From Bacillus solitudinis (GTDB lineage Bacteria; Bacillota; Bacilli; Bacillales; Bacillaceae_D), in contig NZ_KZ454943.1 of the NCBI RefSeq assembly GCF_002797395.1, positions 138,724 to 202,723 of the forward strand: a DNA stretch of 64,000 bases, given 5' to 3'. Below the pieces are notes generated by a model. It was given only the letters and a program-made list of their open reading frames with translations, ran no database searches and was not told the origin of the DNA. Shown here one piece after another: positions 8,602 to 18,759 of the stretch. Every line of letters begins with the position of its first letter. Within the stretch, counting starts at the first letter, position 1. A program made the position numbers and the translations under genes.

Positions 8602-9458
8602 ACGTCCACCTCTTTTCTGTTCATAAATTTAAACAGTGGAAATACAATAATTGCGACCATCAGGAATAAAATTACATTCCCTGCAGTGGCTAAACCATAG
8701 AAACCACCTTGATATTGCTTATAAATAATTGACGCAATCAAATCGGAGCTAAAGCCCGGACCACCTTTTGTCATTGCCCATACTAAATCAAATGTACGCA
8801 ATCCACCGATTAACGCTAGCAATGTTACGGCATTGATAGCTGGTCTAGAAAGAGGAAGGGTGATGTTCCAAAAAGCATTAAACTTATTTCCACCATCTAT
8901 TTGGATTGCTTCATAATAGTCCTTTGGTATAGACATGATACCAGCAATGAAAATAATCGTTGCAAAGCCTACCCCTTTCCACACATCAACGAGGGCAACT
9001 GATAAAAGAGCTAAGCTAGGATTTCCTAACCAGTCAGGACCATTTATGCCGAAAAGGCCTAGAACTTGATTAATTAATCCGTTAGAAGGGTGCATTAATA
9101 CACTGAAGGTAATCCCAACAGCAATTGTACTCACTAACGTTGGAAAGAACACGGCCGAACGAATAAAGCTTTTAGACTTTAATTTAGAGCAAAGGAACAC
9201 TGCAAATAATAGTCCAAAAATAACTTTTAATCCCGCTGTTACAATAGCAAAAATAAACGTATTTTTAAAACCAATCATAAGTGACGATTCTTGGAAAAAC
9301 ATTAGATAGTTTTCAAAGCCAATCCATTCCCAGTCACGTAGATTCCATCTCGTAAAACTAAAGAAAAACGATAATATTGTTGGTACGATAAATAAAATAA
9401 TATAGATAACAGCTGCTGGTATTAACAGCGTATAGCTATACATATTTTTTTCTTTCAA
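8598..9458 (-). CDS. Carbohydrate ABC transporter permease, MalF/UgpA type (286 aa)
   Basis: Membrane protein with about six helices and an EAA loop (YYEAIQIDGGNKFNAFWNI). I chose the TTG start at 9458 because GAGGAG sits 8 bases upstream; an in-frame GTG at 9467 almost touches that site and is less likely. Partner of the permease at 7726-8601 and of the lipoprotein at 9540-10889. Confidence 0.9.
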   Translation of the reverse strand: MKEKNMYSYTLLIPAAVIYIILFIVPTILSFFFSFTRWNLRDWEWIGFENYLMFFQESSLMIGFKNTFIFAIVTAGLKVIFGLLFAVFLCSKLKSKSFIRSAVFFPTLVSTIAVGITFSVLMHPSNGLINQVLGLFGINGPDWLGNPSLALLSVALVDVWKGVGFATIIFIAGIMSIPKDYYEAIQIDGGNKFNAFWNITLPLSRPAINAVTLLALIGGLRTFDLVWAMTKGGPGFSSDLIASIIYKQYQGGFYGLATAGNVILFLMVAIIVFPLFKFMNRKEVDV

Positions 9459-9485
9459 TGTACTCACTCCTCACTTTAGAAAATC

Positions 9486-9509
9486 AGTCCTGCACATACA
9501 TGCAGGACT
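9486..9509 (-). other. Intergenic mRNA hairpin
   Basis: AGTCCTGCA (9486-9494) pairs perfectly with TGCAGGACT (9501-9509) around a 6-base loop. There is no T-tract. Such hairpins between binding-protein and permease genes often protect the upstream transcript and allow more binding protein than permease. Confidence 0.6.
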
Positions 9510-9539
9510 TTGTGATTTTCCTTATTCACTCTTGCTTAC

Positions 9540-10889
9540 TTACCAACCTTCTAATCCAAGTTGTTTTGCTTGTTTTTCAACGTCTCTATCATATTTCTCT
9601 GCACCTTCTTGTGCAGAAGTCATTCCTAATCCAACCTCTACCGTAATTTGCTCAAGAGCAGGACCTTTAATTGGTGATAGAAACTCTAATGCTGGTGCCA
9701 CTTTACCGTCTTCAAGATATGGAACCATCTCTTTTACCGCTTCATACGCATCTTCTGGAAGATCAACACCCTTAATAACATAAGGACCATTTGCCTTCAT
9801 CTCTGACATATAAATTTCTAGGCCTTCAGGTGAAACAAAGAACTCCATCCACTGCTTCCCAGCTTCAACTTTCTCAGAGTCCTTATTTAGGTAAATCGAT
9901 CCTGGCATCCACAATGTCAGACCATGATTTTCACCATCATCACCTGGTTGACCAAAGAAACCAATGTCATCCATGCTATCAGGATACGTAGCTTCAATTG
10001 CAGGTAAAGCAAATGAAAGCATAGGATAATGTGCAGCCTCACCTAGAGCAAGCATTTTTAATGCATCTTCGTATGATGTTGCTGTTTGTTCGTCATTAAA
10101 GTGACCAGCTTCTTGTAATTCCTGTAATTTCTCAAAACCACGTACTGCTAATGAATTGCTTGCGATTTTGTCTGCATTGTTCGTAAAGTCTTCTGCAAAA
10201 TCCGGTTGTTCTGTATGAACATTATAATAGTCTGCAAGAAATACTAATTGTGATGTCCATGTATCTTTAAAAGATGCAACAACTGGAACTTTACCAGCAG
10301 CTTTAATTTTTTCATTATTTTCTAACAACTGCTCCCACGTTTTCGGTACTTCTAAACCTAATTCTTCATAAACCTTTTTGTTATATAACCAACCGCCTAC
10401 ATTTGCTGATTCTCCTGGAATTCCAAAAACTTTACCATTTACTTCTACTGTTTCTTTATAAGAATCATCCAGTACTTCCATAAATGATTCATTTGCTAAA
10501 TCCTCAAAATACTCTTCAGGGTTTAGGGCCTTGAATAATGAGCCAGAGTTATACCACATTAAATCTGTCATTTCTCCCGTTGCTAACCGTGTCTTAACAA
10601 CGTTATCACCTTCTGTTCCACCTGGGCGAACTTCAAATTCCGTTGTAATGTTATATCTCTCTTTGATCTCAGCCGCAACTGACTCAAGCCCATCCATTAC
10701 GGTTTGATTATCTACTAAAAAGGTAACCGTTGTTTCTGGTAGTTCTTCACCTGTTCCCTCTCCTCCAGTAGAGTTCTCTGAACCTGATGCCTCATCATTT
10801 GAACTACTTGAACTACACCCAGCTATAAACGCCACTGAAAGTAAAATAAGAGCTAACAATAATACAGTCTTCACTCTAAACTTTTTCAT
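9540..10889 (-). CDS. Extracellular sugar-binding lipoprotein, family 1 (449 aa)
   Basis: Substrate-binding component of the importer. A lipoprotein signal peptide ends in FIAGC with Cys25 as the lipidated residue, then a Ser-rich linker. The body has family-1 features such as LPETTVTFLVDNQTV, GKVFGIPGES and GGWLYNKKVYEELG. It is the first gene of the transport operon, behind the promoter module at 10940-11008, and starts after GGGAGGTTACAAAG. The ligand cannot be read from sequence; the neighbours suggest rhamnose-containing oligosaccharides. Confidence 0.9.
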   Translation of the reverse strand: MKKFRVKTVLLLALILLSVAFIAGCSSSSSNDEASGSENSTGGEGTGEELPETTVTFLVDNQTVMDGLESVAAEIKERYNITTEFEVRPGGTEGDNVVKTRLATGEMTDLMWYNSGSLFKALNPEEYFEDLANESFMEVLDDSYKETVEVNGKVFGIPGESANVGGWLYNKKVYEELGLEVPKTWEQLLENNEKIKAAGKVPVVASFKDTWTSQLVFLADYYNVHTEQPDFAEDFTNNADKIASNSLAVRGFEKLQELQEAGHFNDEQTATSYEDALKMLALGEAAHYPMLSFALPAIEATYPDSMDDIGFFGQPGDDGENHGLTLWMPGSIYLNKDSEKVEAGKQWMEFFVSPEGLEIYMSEMKANGPYVIKGVDLPEDAYEAVKEMVPYLEDGKVAPALEFLSPIKGPALEQITVEVGLGMTSAQEGAEKYDRDVEKQAKQLGLEGW

Positions 10890-10939
10890 CTTTGTAACCT
10901 CCCTTTATTAATTAGAAAGTTTTATCAACGTTTCTAGTT

Positions 10940-11008
10940 TTATATTAAGCGCTTTTATTTAAAATGAAGTCCTATAATTTTAACTAAAAAAGGGGGTGAT
11001 TTTAACTA
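10940..11008 (-). promoter_or_regulatory. Promoter module with 22-bp-spaced direct repeats (transport operon)
   Basis: The perfect 10-bp repeat ATTTTAACTA occurs at 10977-10986 and 10999-11008, 22 bp apart. On the minus strand 28 bases follow and then TTAATATAA (10940-10948), overlapping AAAAGCGCTTAA, which also resembles a cre site. Repeat spacing, the 28-base gap and the -10 match the module before the GH3 gene. The left arm with its six T also belongs to an imperfect terminator of the response-regulator gene. Confidence 0.6.
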
Positions 11009-11042
11009 TTTAAGAATCATACCTTTTACTCTCGTATTAAAA

Positions 11043-12551
11043 TCAACCTCGTAGTTTTTTATATTCTGTTGGTGTTACTCCTGTTATTCGTTTAAAAACA
11101 GAACTAAAATGTTTTGTATCCTCATAACCAACCATCTGACCTACTTGTCCTGTTTTTTCAATGCCTTGGTCAAAAAATTCCTTTGCTTTATCGATTCGAT
11201 AGCGCATTAAATAATCTGAAAAAGTATCTCCTGTTTGTGCTTTAAATTCACGTGATAAATAACTTAAACTTACATAATACTCATTGGCAAAATCTTGAAA
11301 GAATAAATTTTCTTGATATTGTTGATGAACCCAATCAATTACTCTAGGAATTAATTGTTTTGGTGCAACTACTTGTGGCGTGTAACTTTTAGCTAAGTCT
11401 GTTACAATTTCAATCAGCCATTCTGTTAAGTCACTAAACCTTACAAGTTCATCAATCTTGTCAATATTTTCCATATTTATTTCTAGATCCCCCCCGGTCC
11501 CTTTTTGCTGTTGTAATTTAAACGCTAGCGCATAGTACATATTTGTTACAAATAATTTTAATTGCCTTTGAGTTATTTCTTGCTCATCGATTATAGTAGC
11601 AAGTGTTTCAATCACTTCTCTTACTTTTAAAATCTCTCCTTTTTGAATATGTGATTCAATGATACGTATTTTCATCCATGCTTCTGTCAAATCTTCATCT
11701 ATTTCTAAAAGGGTATCAGGCTTAATAAATGATGAGTGTCCAAATAACATATGAGTTTCAAGCTGTTTTGTTAAGAACATATACACTTCTTTTATGTTTT
11801 CATTTATTTTTTTTCTAGCATAGCAAACATGAATAGTCATTTCGTTCTTTAAAATTCGATATAAACATTGAACATTCGCTTCAGCCATGTGATAGTCCAT
11901 TACATTCGATAAGGGCATTAGAATTAATTTTCGTTGAGCGTCTAAGTCCACACAGTAAACCTCTTCTAACGGTACAATTTCTTGTGAAACATATTTTTTT
12001 AGTTCATCATTTGAAAAAGAGCTACCTTTCCATGCCGATTTTGAATTCCAGTTTTCAGCTAGTAAGCATACAACGAAATAATCCAGTTTTTGAATGCTAG
12101 AAGAGTCTTCTTCACTCATACTTGGAGTTAAAAGCATTTGGTTAATAGACCATTGCTCTCTTGCCTGTTTTTCTATCGTTTCTATTTCAATCGAGGCAAT
12201 GGCTTTGTCGACCGTTTCATATAAGTCGTCTTTTTTTATCGGTTTTAATAGATAATCAACAATACCAAGCTTTAAGCCTTGTCTTGCATAATCAAACTGG
12301 TCGTGTACACTTAAAATCATACAATTAATGTATTTATCTTTTTGTCTTAAATTCTTAATTAACTCTAAACCATTCATACCAGGCATCGTGATATCTGATA
12401 CAACAAGATGAGGATGGATTGTCTCCGTTGCAGCAAGTGCATCATCACCATTTTCATAGGCGTACACATGATGGGTTGGCTCATATCGTTTAAATAGTTC
12501 TCTCAATTCAGCCAAGGCCCATCGTTCATCTTCTACTAAAAAAATATTCAT
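11043..12551 (-). CDS. YesN-type response regulator with AraC DNA-binding domain (502 aa)
   Basis: The N-terminal receiver domain has E7/D8, the phosphoacceptor D53 (VVSDITMPGMNG) and the conserved Lys in LLKP (about 107). A middle region with no clear family follows, then two AraC-type helix-turn-helix units (FFQDFANEYYVSLSYLS and VGQMVGYEDTKHFSSVFK). It starts 4 bases after the kinase stop, so the two are co-translated. It is the best candidate to bind the direct repeats at 10977-11008 and 5596-5627. Confidence 0.9.
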   Translation of the reverse strand: MNIFLVEDERWALAELRELFKRYEPTHHVYAYENGDDALAATETIHPHLVVSDITMPGMNGLELIKNLRQKDKYINCMILSVHDQFDYARQGLKLGIVDYLLKPIKKDDLYETVDKAIASIEIETIEKQAREQWSINQMLLTPSMSEEDSSSIQKLDYFVVCLLAENWNSKSAWKGSSFSNDELKKYVSQEIVPLEEVYCVDLDAQRKLILMPLSNVMDYHMAEANVQCLYRILKNEMTIHVCYARKKINENIKEVYMFLTKQLETHMLFGHSSFIKPDTLLEIDEDLTEAWMKIRIIESHIQKGEILKVREVIETLATIIDEQEITQRQLKLFVTNMYYALAFKLQQQKGTGGDLEINMENIDKIDELVRFSDLTEWLIEIVTDLAKSYTPQVVAPKQLIPRVIDWVHQQYQENLFFQDFANEYYVSLSYLSREFKAQTGDTFSDYLMRYRIDKAKEFFDQGIEKTGQVGQMVGYEDTKHFSSVFKRITGVTPTEYKKLRG

Positions 12552-12555
12552 GCCA

Positions 12556-14361
12556 CTAGCCTCCTTTCGGTTTATCCTTGTGAAAAGGAACCGTTAGTGT
12601 AACACACGTACCTTCTCCAACTTCACTCGTAAACTGTAAACCATTAGAATCTCCATATAATAACTGAACCCGTTGCTCTATATTCATTAAGCCAATTCCA
12701 TTCTCCTCAGAAGTCATTACCACCGATAAGGATACTTTTTTTCGAATATGTTCCAATGTTTCTTCCACCATACCCTTGCCGTTATCTTTTACCTCTATAA
12801 CAAGCTTGTCCCCTACCTGATAAGTTTTTAAAGAAATCACGCCTCCACCTTTCACATCACCTAATCCATGATTTACAGCATTCTCTATCAACGGTTGAAT
12901 AGATAATTTAGGGATAGTGGCATGCAAAGTAGACTCCTCTATATCTGTTTGTAAGACAAAACGATCTCCAAACCGATGATATTGTATCTTCATATAATTC
13001 TTAACATGGTCTAGCTCATCTTTTAGAAGAACCGGTTCCGTCGCATGTTTCATGCTATATTTAAATAAGTCTGAAAGCGATTCTGATATTTCTGCCACTT
13101 CCTCTACCCCTTTTACACGGCTAATCGATTTCATAACATTTAATGTATTATATAAAAAATGCGGATTAATCTGAGATTGCAAAGCTGCTATTTTTGCATT
13201 TTTCTCAGTGAGTTTTGATTCATAAACTTCACGAATTAAACGATTAATACTATCTAGCATGTTATTATAGACACGACTAAGTAAGTCCATTTCCGCATTT
13301 CCTGTAACCGTCATCCGTTCATGTAGATCCCCTTGTTCAACAAGTCTCATTTTTGTTATCAAATTTACAATTGGTTTTGTAATGTGATGCGATAGAAAAT
13401 ATGAAACAAGAGCAATTACGATTATTGCCAATAAACCGCTTACAAAAATATATGTTAAAATTCTCCGTTGTTCAGCAATGATAAACTCATCTGAAATGGC
13501 TATAAGTGTATTCCAGTTAGTAAACGATGATTTTTCATAAGAGTATAAATAGCTCTGTCCTTGCCACGTAAAATTCCCACCCCGATTAGGTCCTTGGAGT
13601 ACATGTTCTACCCCAATATTTTTATATCCAGTAAATTCACCTTGATTATCAAAAATTATATGTCCATCATCTGTAAGTACAAACACTCGAACATACTGAT
13701 CCAATTCATGTTCATGTTGTAAAACAACAATTTCCTCCATTGCCTTCGTGTTAATGTCTATTTTAAGTGTCCCTATCTTTTCTCGTTGCGGAATTTGATA
13801 AATATTACGGACTAGTGAAAATACATGCTCCTTTTTACTGGTATTTATTACTGATGGAACTGTTGGAATTGTTGGCAGAAGAAGGAACTTACTTTTTCTA
13901 TGCTTGTCCAATTCAATAAGCCACCGATCATTACCCAAAGACTGCTTAACATCTACTTTTCCTCGTTTAGAATAACTGAATATTTTACCGTTTAATGTGT
14001 AAAGCCCAATATTCTCAATTTCAGGTCTAGGATAAGCGAGGTTAAATAAGCGAGGGTACATATTATTCCTTATACTAACATCAGCGTATGGGCTGGTTTC
14101 GTCATAGTTAGTAAGGGTCTCTTGGATGTACGGGTCTGTGAATATCGCTAAAGAAAGCCTTTCGATATCTTTAATATAAAGGTCTATCGTCCTAGAAAAC
14201 TGGTTTGTCATAATCCCCGATAAAGATAAGGTCTGTCTCTCCGCATCATCAACATTACTGTAGTAGAACATAATACAGATCACACAAATAATTGCTAACA
14301 AAACAGTTGAGAATGTCAGAAACATTTTTGTTTTTAAACTTGAATTCTTCCATTTATTCAT
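12556..14361 (-). CDS. YesM-type sensor histidine kinase (601 aa)
   Basis: Membrane sensor with helices at about 13-33 and 300-323 flanking an extracellular domain of about 265 residues. A HAMP domain follows, then the His_kinase motif QINPHFLYNTLN with the phosphorylated His, and a GHKL ATPase domain with N-box (IQPLIENAVNHG) and G-boxes (DNGKGM, ENGIGLMN). The pair probably senses an extracellular sugar or its loaded binding protein and switches on the transport and hydrolase genes. Confidence 0.9.
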   Translation of the reverse strand: MNKWKNSSLKTKMFLTFSTVLLAIICVICIMFYYSNVDDAERQTLSLSGIMTNQFSRTIDLYIKDIERLSLAIFTDPYIQETLTNYDETSPYADVSIRNNMYPRLFNLAYPRPEIENIGLYTLNGKIFSYSKRGKVDVKQSLGNDRWLIELDKHRKSKFLLLPTIPTVPSVINTSKKEHVFSLVRNIYQIPQREKIGTLKIDINTKAMEEIVVLQHEHELDQYVRVFVLTDDGHIIFDNQGEFTGYKNIGVEHVLQGPNRGGNFTWQGQSYLYSYEKSSFTNWNTLIAISDEFIIAEQRRILTYIFVSGLLAIIVIALVSYFLSHHITKPIVNLITKMRLVEQGDLHERMTVTGNAEMDLLSRVYNNMLDSINRLIREVYESKLTEKNAKIAALQSQINPHFLYNTLNVMKSISRVKGVEEVAEISESLSDLFKYSMKHATEPVLLKDELDHVKNYMKIQYHRFGDRFVLQTDIEESTLHATIPKLSIQPLIENAVNHGLGDVKGGGVISLKTYQVGDKLVIEVKDNGKGMVEETLEHIRKKVSLSVVMTSEENGIGLMNIEQRVQLLYGDSNGLQFTSEVGEGTCVTLTVPFHKDKPKGG

Positions 14362-15307
14362 GTTGTCCCTCTGCTCACCTTTAATTTATAATTTAATTTA
14401 TAAGTTAATAACTGGAGAATACAATCACTTATAATCCACGACTAGGTATACTACTTGAGAAGATATAACTATGGCGATTAGTTCAAGGATTTAGAAACCT
14501 CCGCCAAAAAGTTGAAGAATGAATCAATCGCATCTTAATGGCCATGTTCCTCTACTAATTCGCGGGTAAGCACGTTCAATCCTTTAAAACAGTAAGATAT
14601 ATACTTTGAAGTTTTTTTAACAGTAGGTTTTACTAACATAGAACATTCTACGCAAAAACTAAAAAGATGCTTACCTCCTTATTCTTAATTTTCTCGCGCA
14701 ATGACGTTGCTTGACTTATCGTATCTTCTGATTCGCCTTTTAATATAGTAGCCTTTTCAATTCAACCGTCTTCACTAAATGTAATTTCAACTCCATACCT
14801 TCTACTAAATCAGAAGGTAGCTCTCAATCGGTACATAATCATGGACATTCTCTTCTTCTCTAAGCAGGTGTTTTAAAACAACAGACTCTTATTGCGCAGT
14901 ATATGTCTATTACGCAATATAAATGTTGTTCCGCAATCTAGCATATTTGTTGGGCAATTATACACAAGAAGACAGTGGAATGTCGACACCAAACTAGACA
15001 ACTTTTTTGTGGTGTAAATATTTGTATTCGTCCTGCTATGATTCAGGTGATTCTAAAACAGCACCGTCTAAAAACTCATGGGCAAGAAACTGATTAATCC
15101 TTTCTTTTGTTTTTTTTAATGCTCTACCAGATTAATGTTCTTCAGCTGTGCGTTGACTTATCGTCATTTTCAAGGTTTAAGTCACCCGTTCTTTCATCAC
15201 GTTTCGAATTTGCTATAATAGTACTGTAAATTTATTTCAGACTATCAATAACTATTAAGAGTATACTAATTTCACAACTTAACGAAACTGAAAGGAAACT
15301 ACTAATC
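14362..15307. other. Gene-poor stretch with decayed coding traces
   Basis: Nearly 950 bases without an intact gene. Minus-strand frames give short protein-like pieces broken by stops: LTRELVEEHGH around 14560, IEKATILKGESEDTISQA around 14740, and RINQFLAHEFLDGAVLES around 15070. They may be remains of one or two lost genes; I cannot name the family. Confidence 0.35.
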
Positions 15308-16237
15308 ATGAAACATCCATTTTTTTCGTCTATAATAGGAGGTATCATTAGCTTTGTAATTTTTACATCTGATTTTTTCAACTTCAGTCTGATAGAGAAA
15401 TTTTTAATGTTTGCGTCTTTCGTAATTTTACCACTAGTTATTATTTTAATTAACAATAAGGATCAAACAAAGTTTCAAAGAAAGATTTATTCCTTCATAA
15501 CTGTTCTGCATTTTCCTGCAGCCCTTCTATCTTTAGCTTCCCTTATGAGTAGCAAAACCTGGGAAGCAGGAAATAGTGCCCTTTCAGGATTTTTGTCTCT
15601 TGCGTGGCTTCTTTTTACTTTTTTACTCGCTTTAAATGGATTGCTTCTAATTTCAGAGAAAAAAGAAAAGATAGAAGAAATAGCAATCGGTGCAGGGTTG
15701 ATTTATTTTTTTATTGGAGGTATTTGGTATTCCCTTTATCAATTTCAACTAACCTTTCTACTAGTCGATCCTACAGTAAGTGCTTTAAGCTCCGTTCATT
15801 TTCATTTTTCATCTGCAATTGTTCCTATTTTTATTGGAATGTTAGGACGGATCTTGTTCAAAAAAAGCTGGTATAGATGGTTAGTTGTAATTGATATTAT
15901 CGGACCAATTTTGATTGCCATTGGGATTGTTTTTTCTAAGCCACTGGAGATAATTGGTGTAAGCATCTTTGCCTGTAATATTATTTTTTATTGTACCTAT
16001 CTCCTTTTGAAAGTCAGAAAAAGTACTAAGAAAAGTAGTGGAAACTTATTTTTAACCCTTTCCTCGCTTGCATTTTACAGTATCATTGTCATTTCAATTT
16101 ATTATCCGATAGCCAAAAGATATTTTTCCTTAACCATTATGGATATGGTACCTATATACGGATCACTACATGCGTTTGGCTTTGTATTATTTGGATTGTT
16201 AGGATGGATCTTGGGGACAAGGGGACAGGACCACTGA
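15308..16237 (+). CDS. YndJ-like polytopic membrane protein (309 aa)
   Basis: About nine or ten hydrophobic helices. The motifs VHFHFSSAIVPIFIG and YGSLHAFGFVLFGLLGW resemble the conserved histidine-containing segments I associate with the YndJ family of Bacillus. It is shorter than B. subtilis YndJ and may be a reduced form. Function unknown. It stands alone on the plus strand. Confidence 0.6.
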   Translation: MKHPFFSSIIGGIISFVIFTSDFFNFSLIEKFLMFASFVILPLVIILINNKDQTKFQRKIYSFITVLHFPAALLSLASLMSSKTWEAGNSALSGFLSLAWLLFTFLLALNGLLLISEKKEKIEEIAIGAGLIYFFIGGIWYSLYQFQLTFLLVDPTVSALSSVHFHFSSAIVPIFIGMLGRILFKKSWYRWLVVIDIIGPILIAIGIVFSKPLEIIGVSIFACNIIFYCTYLLLKVRKSTKKSSGNLFLTLSSLAFYSIIVISIYYPIAKRYFSLTIMDMVPIYGSLHAFGFVLFGLLGWILGTRGQDH

Positions 16238-16497
16238 AAAAGCGGTCTTTTTTAGCTCATTTTCAACTTGGTTTTTGAATTGTAGCTAGTTTTATTCAAA
16301 ATGAAAAAATGAAATACAAAAATAAGTAATTAACAGTCTTTTTAGAGATAGTATGTTTGCTATCCTCTTTAAGTTTACTGCTAATGCAGTTAATTTTGCT
16401 TGTATTTCCAATTTCCAATCTGTCTTTGACCAAAACAGAAACAACTTAATCAAAAATTGCTATTAACCTAGATATATAAACATACTAAAACACCATA

Positions 16498-16962
16498 TTA
16501 TTGTTTTAATCCCAGTCCTACTCTATAACCAGATTTTTGTTCCCATTCTTCACTAAGTAATTTTAATTTGTTTTGAAGATTCTCCATTTCTCTTATTGAA
16601 GCATCCAAATTTTCTGATGTTGGTTCTTTGTAGTAGTTCTCTAATACCTCACTCCCGTCTCCATATAGTGAATGGATACCCTCATGAAATTCATCATGAA
16701 ATTTTCCAGATGCTACTCCATATAGAGTTTGAAGTTCGGCAGACATTTTAATAATCATTTCGTCTTTATATTTAAGTTCTTCTGTTTTAATTCCCTTTAG
16801 AGTAGATAAATTTAAATCTACTATAATACCAATTCTTCCAATATCACTTTTTAAATAGGTACCAATTACCGTTATATGTTTGTAATTTTGGTATAAAAGG
16901 AAGAGGATGGTAGATAACATTAGTAAAAAGCATATACTCGTAATAATTACCTTGTTTTTCAC
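16498..16962 (-). CDS. Small membrane-anchored protein of unknown function (154 aa)
   Basis: One hydrophobic N-terminal helix (IITSICFLLMLSTILFLLY) followed by a soluble, charged, probably helical domain. No family recognised. I chose the GTG start at 16962 because GGGGTGG lies 6 bases upstream; an in-frame ATG at 16977 has no ribosome binding site. It begins just downstream of a dead beta-glucuronidase fragment and may have used part of that sequence as its leader. Confidence 0.5.
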   Translation of the reverse strand: MKNKVIITSICFLLMLSTILFLLYQNYKHITVIGTYLKSDIGRIGIIVDLNLSTLKGIKTEELKYKDEMIIKMSAELQTLYGVASGKFHDEFHEGIHSLYGDGSEVLENYYKEPTSENLDASIREMENLQNKLKLLSEEWEQKSGYRVGLGLKQ

Positions 16963-16978
16963 TATAGACCACCCCATT

Positions 16979-17280
16979 TCAAATTATGGTAGAAGCCTCG
17001 TTAAACCCTCTACCGTTAATTGATGAATCCTCATGTTTTTCAAAACCTTTGAAGCAAAAAAGGATTGTTATTAATTAAAAATTTGTCGTCTTTTACCTCA
17101 ACAGTTCTGACATCAAATGGTTGTTCATACACATCAACCGTTTTTCCCTCCCCCACTAATTCTACTTTCAACGTGTACATATTAGAATTGAGTGGATCCC
17201 ACACTCTCACATTAGATAAATAGACTGATCCTTCTTCACCTTCAGTCGATGCTACAATTGACTTTGATTCATCTACATCA
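16979..17280 (-). pseudogene. Beta-glucuronidase (GH2) fragment
   Basis: The frame directly after the dus stop codon reads VYLSNVRVWDPLNSNMYTLK, then PFDVRTVEVKDDKFLIN. After a one-base shift in the A-run at 17056-17061 it reads CFKGFEKHEDSSINGRGFNE. This matches the end of the sugar-binding and immunoglobulin-like region of UidA-type GH2 enzymes (FGIRTVEV, FYFKGFGKHED). The catalytic barrel is missing and the left part is cut off by the dus gene. About 100 codons remain. Confidence 0.75.
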
Positions 17281-18261
17281 TTTCACTGTCCCCGTCCCAT
17301 CCACTTCTTTTCCAAAGTTATCAAGCAATGCACGCACTTCATCTGTTGATTTCGTGTTCATCAATTGATTTCTTAATTCACCGGCTCCACGAAATCCTTT
17401 GACATAAATTTTGAAAAAGCGATGAAGCCCTGTGATTGAACGTGGCAGTGCTTCCGCATATTGATCTTGAAGATCAAGCTGCAATCTTAAAAGATCAAGG
17501 TATTCTTTACTGCTATGCTCTTTAGGCTCTTTTTCAAAAGCAAAAGGATTTTTAAAAATACCTCGCCCGATCATAACGCCATCAATACCATATTGTTCAG
17601 CAAGCTGCAGCCCAGTTTGACGGTCAGGAATGTCTCCATTGATTGTTAGTAGCGTATTTGGTGCGATACGGTCACGTAATTTTTTGATTTCCGGAATTAG
17701 CTCCCAATGTGCATCTACTTGGCTCATTTCCTTTCTCGTACGTAAATGAATAGAAAGGTTCGCAATATCCTGTTTAAAAATATGCGTTAGCCACTCCTCC
17801 CACTCATTTACATCGTTATAGCCAAGTCGTGTTTTCACGCTGACAGGCAGTCCGCCCGCTTTTGCTGCTTGTATAAGTTCTGCCACAACGTCTGGACGCA
17901 GAATAAGGCCACTCCCTTTCCCTCGCGATGCCACATTCGGTACAGGGCAGCCCATATTAATATCAATGCCTTTAAACCCTAGCTCTGCCATGCCAATACT
18001 CATTTGACGGAAATACTCGGGGTTATCCCCCCAAATATGTGCCACCATTGGCTGTTCATCTTCTGTAAAAATCAAACGGCCACGCACACTTTTCATGCCC
18101 TCTGGATGACAATAGCTATCCGAGTTTGTAAACTCTGTGAAAAATACATCCGGTCGACCGGCTTCACTTACTACGTGACGAAAAACAACATCTGTCACAT
18201 CTTCCATTGGTGCAAGTACAAAAAACGGTCGTGGTAAATTACGCCAAAAATTATCTAACAT
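17278..18261 (-). CDS. dus: tRNA-dihydrouridine synthase (327 aa)
   Basis: FMN-dependent enzyme that reduces uridine to dihydrouridine in tRNA. The N-terminus [16 protein letters not shown] is the family signature. [19 protein letters not shown] includes the catalytic cysteine, SVKTRLG and INGDIPD follow, and [15 protein letters not shown] is the FMN-phosphate region. Family members usually start close to [11 protein letters not shown], which supports ATG at 18261; an in-frame GTG at 18282 would add seven residues. Its stop overlaps the start of the GH2 remnant. Confidence 0.9.
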   Translation of the reverse strand: MLDNFWRNLPRPFFVLAPMEDVTDVVFRHVVSEAGRPDVFFTEFTNSDSYCHPEGMKSVRGRLIFTEDEQPMVAHIWGDNPEYFRQMSIGMAELGFKGIDINMGCPVPNVASRGKGSGLILRPDVVAELIQAAKAGGLPVSVKTRLGYNDVNEWEEWLTHIFKQDIANLSIHLRTRKEMSQVDAHWELIPEIKKLRDRIAPNTLLTINGDIPDRQTGLQLAEQYGIDGVMIGRGIFKNPFAFEKEPKEHSSKEYLDLLRLQLDLQDQYAEALPRSITGLHRFFKIYVKGFRGAGELRNQLMNTKSTDEVRALLDNFGKEVDGTGTVK

Positions 18262-18473
18262 TTCAAACTCAAATCCTCTCACTATGGATACAACTTCAAA
18301 CTCTCGGTCAAAAAATATAAAGCCAAATGTTTCGCTTCTTTTACACTTATATCATGCTTAATAACTTATTATCAAACACAAATACATTTGACATGTATAC
18401 TGTGTAAAAACTATTGTGAAATCACAATGTTTATTTTAACGAAAATCGGTCCTGAATGGAAATTTTATAAACA

Positions 18474-18516
18474 AAAAAGCAGATGGTATAGATTTTTTCT
18501 ATATCCACTGCTTTTC
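18474..18516. terminator. Hairpin with A- and T-flanks
   Basis: AAAAGCAG pairs with CTGCTTTT and TATAG with CTATA, with small bulges. It could end transcription in either direction in the gap between dus and the YtxH gene. No gene reads into it from close by. Confidence 0.4.
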
Positions 18517-18759
18517 CACTATACCACTCCAACCAAGCTACCGCTTCACAATGTAAGAGTGTATGTGGCAACAAAAAAGAATATCTAGATTATGACTATC
18601 AATTGCTTATTGAACACCATCAAATCAAATGTATATTGCAAAATATAAGTGCAGAGTTTTACAAAATATCATAAATCACCTAAACCGCATAACAAAGCAC
18701 TTTTAGACCACTTCAAGTAACTATAAGATACCACCCTCTAGCAATTTCAAAACCGCTTG

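Noticed and set aside
18388-18588. A 66-codon plus-strand frame
   Set aside because: No ribosome binding site, runs through a terminator-like hairpin, and the product looks random.
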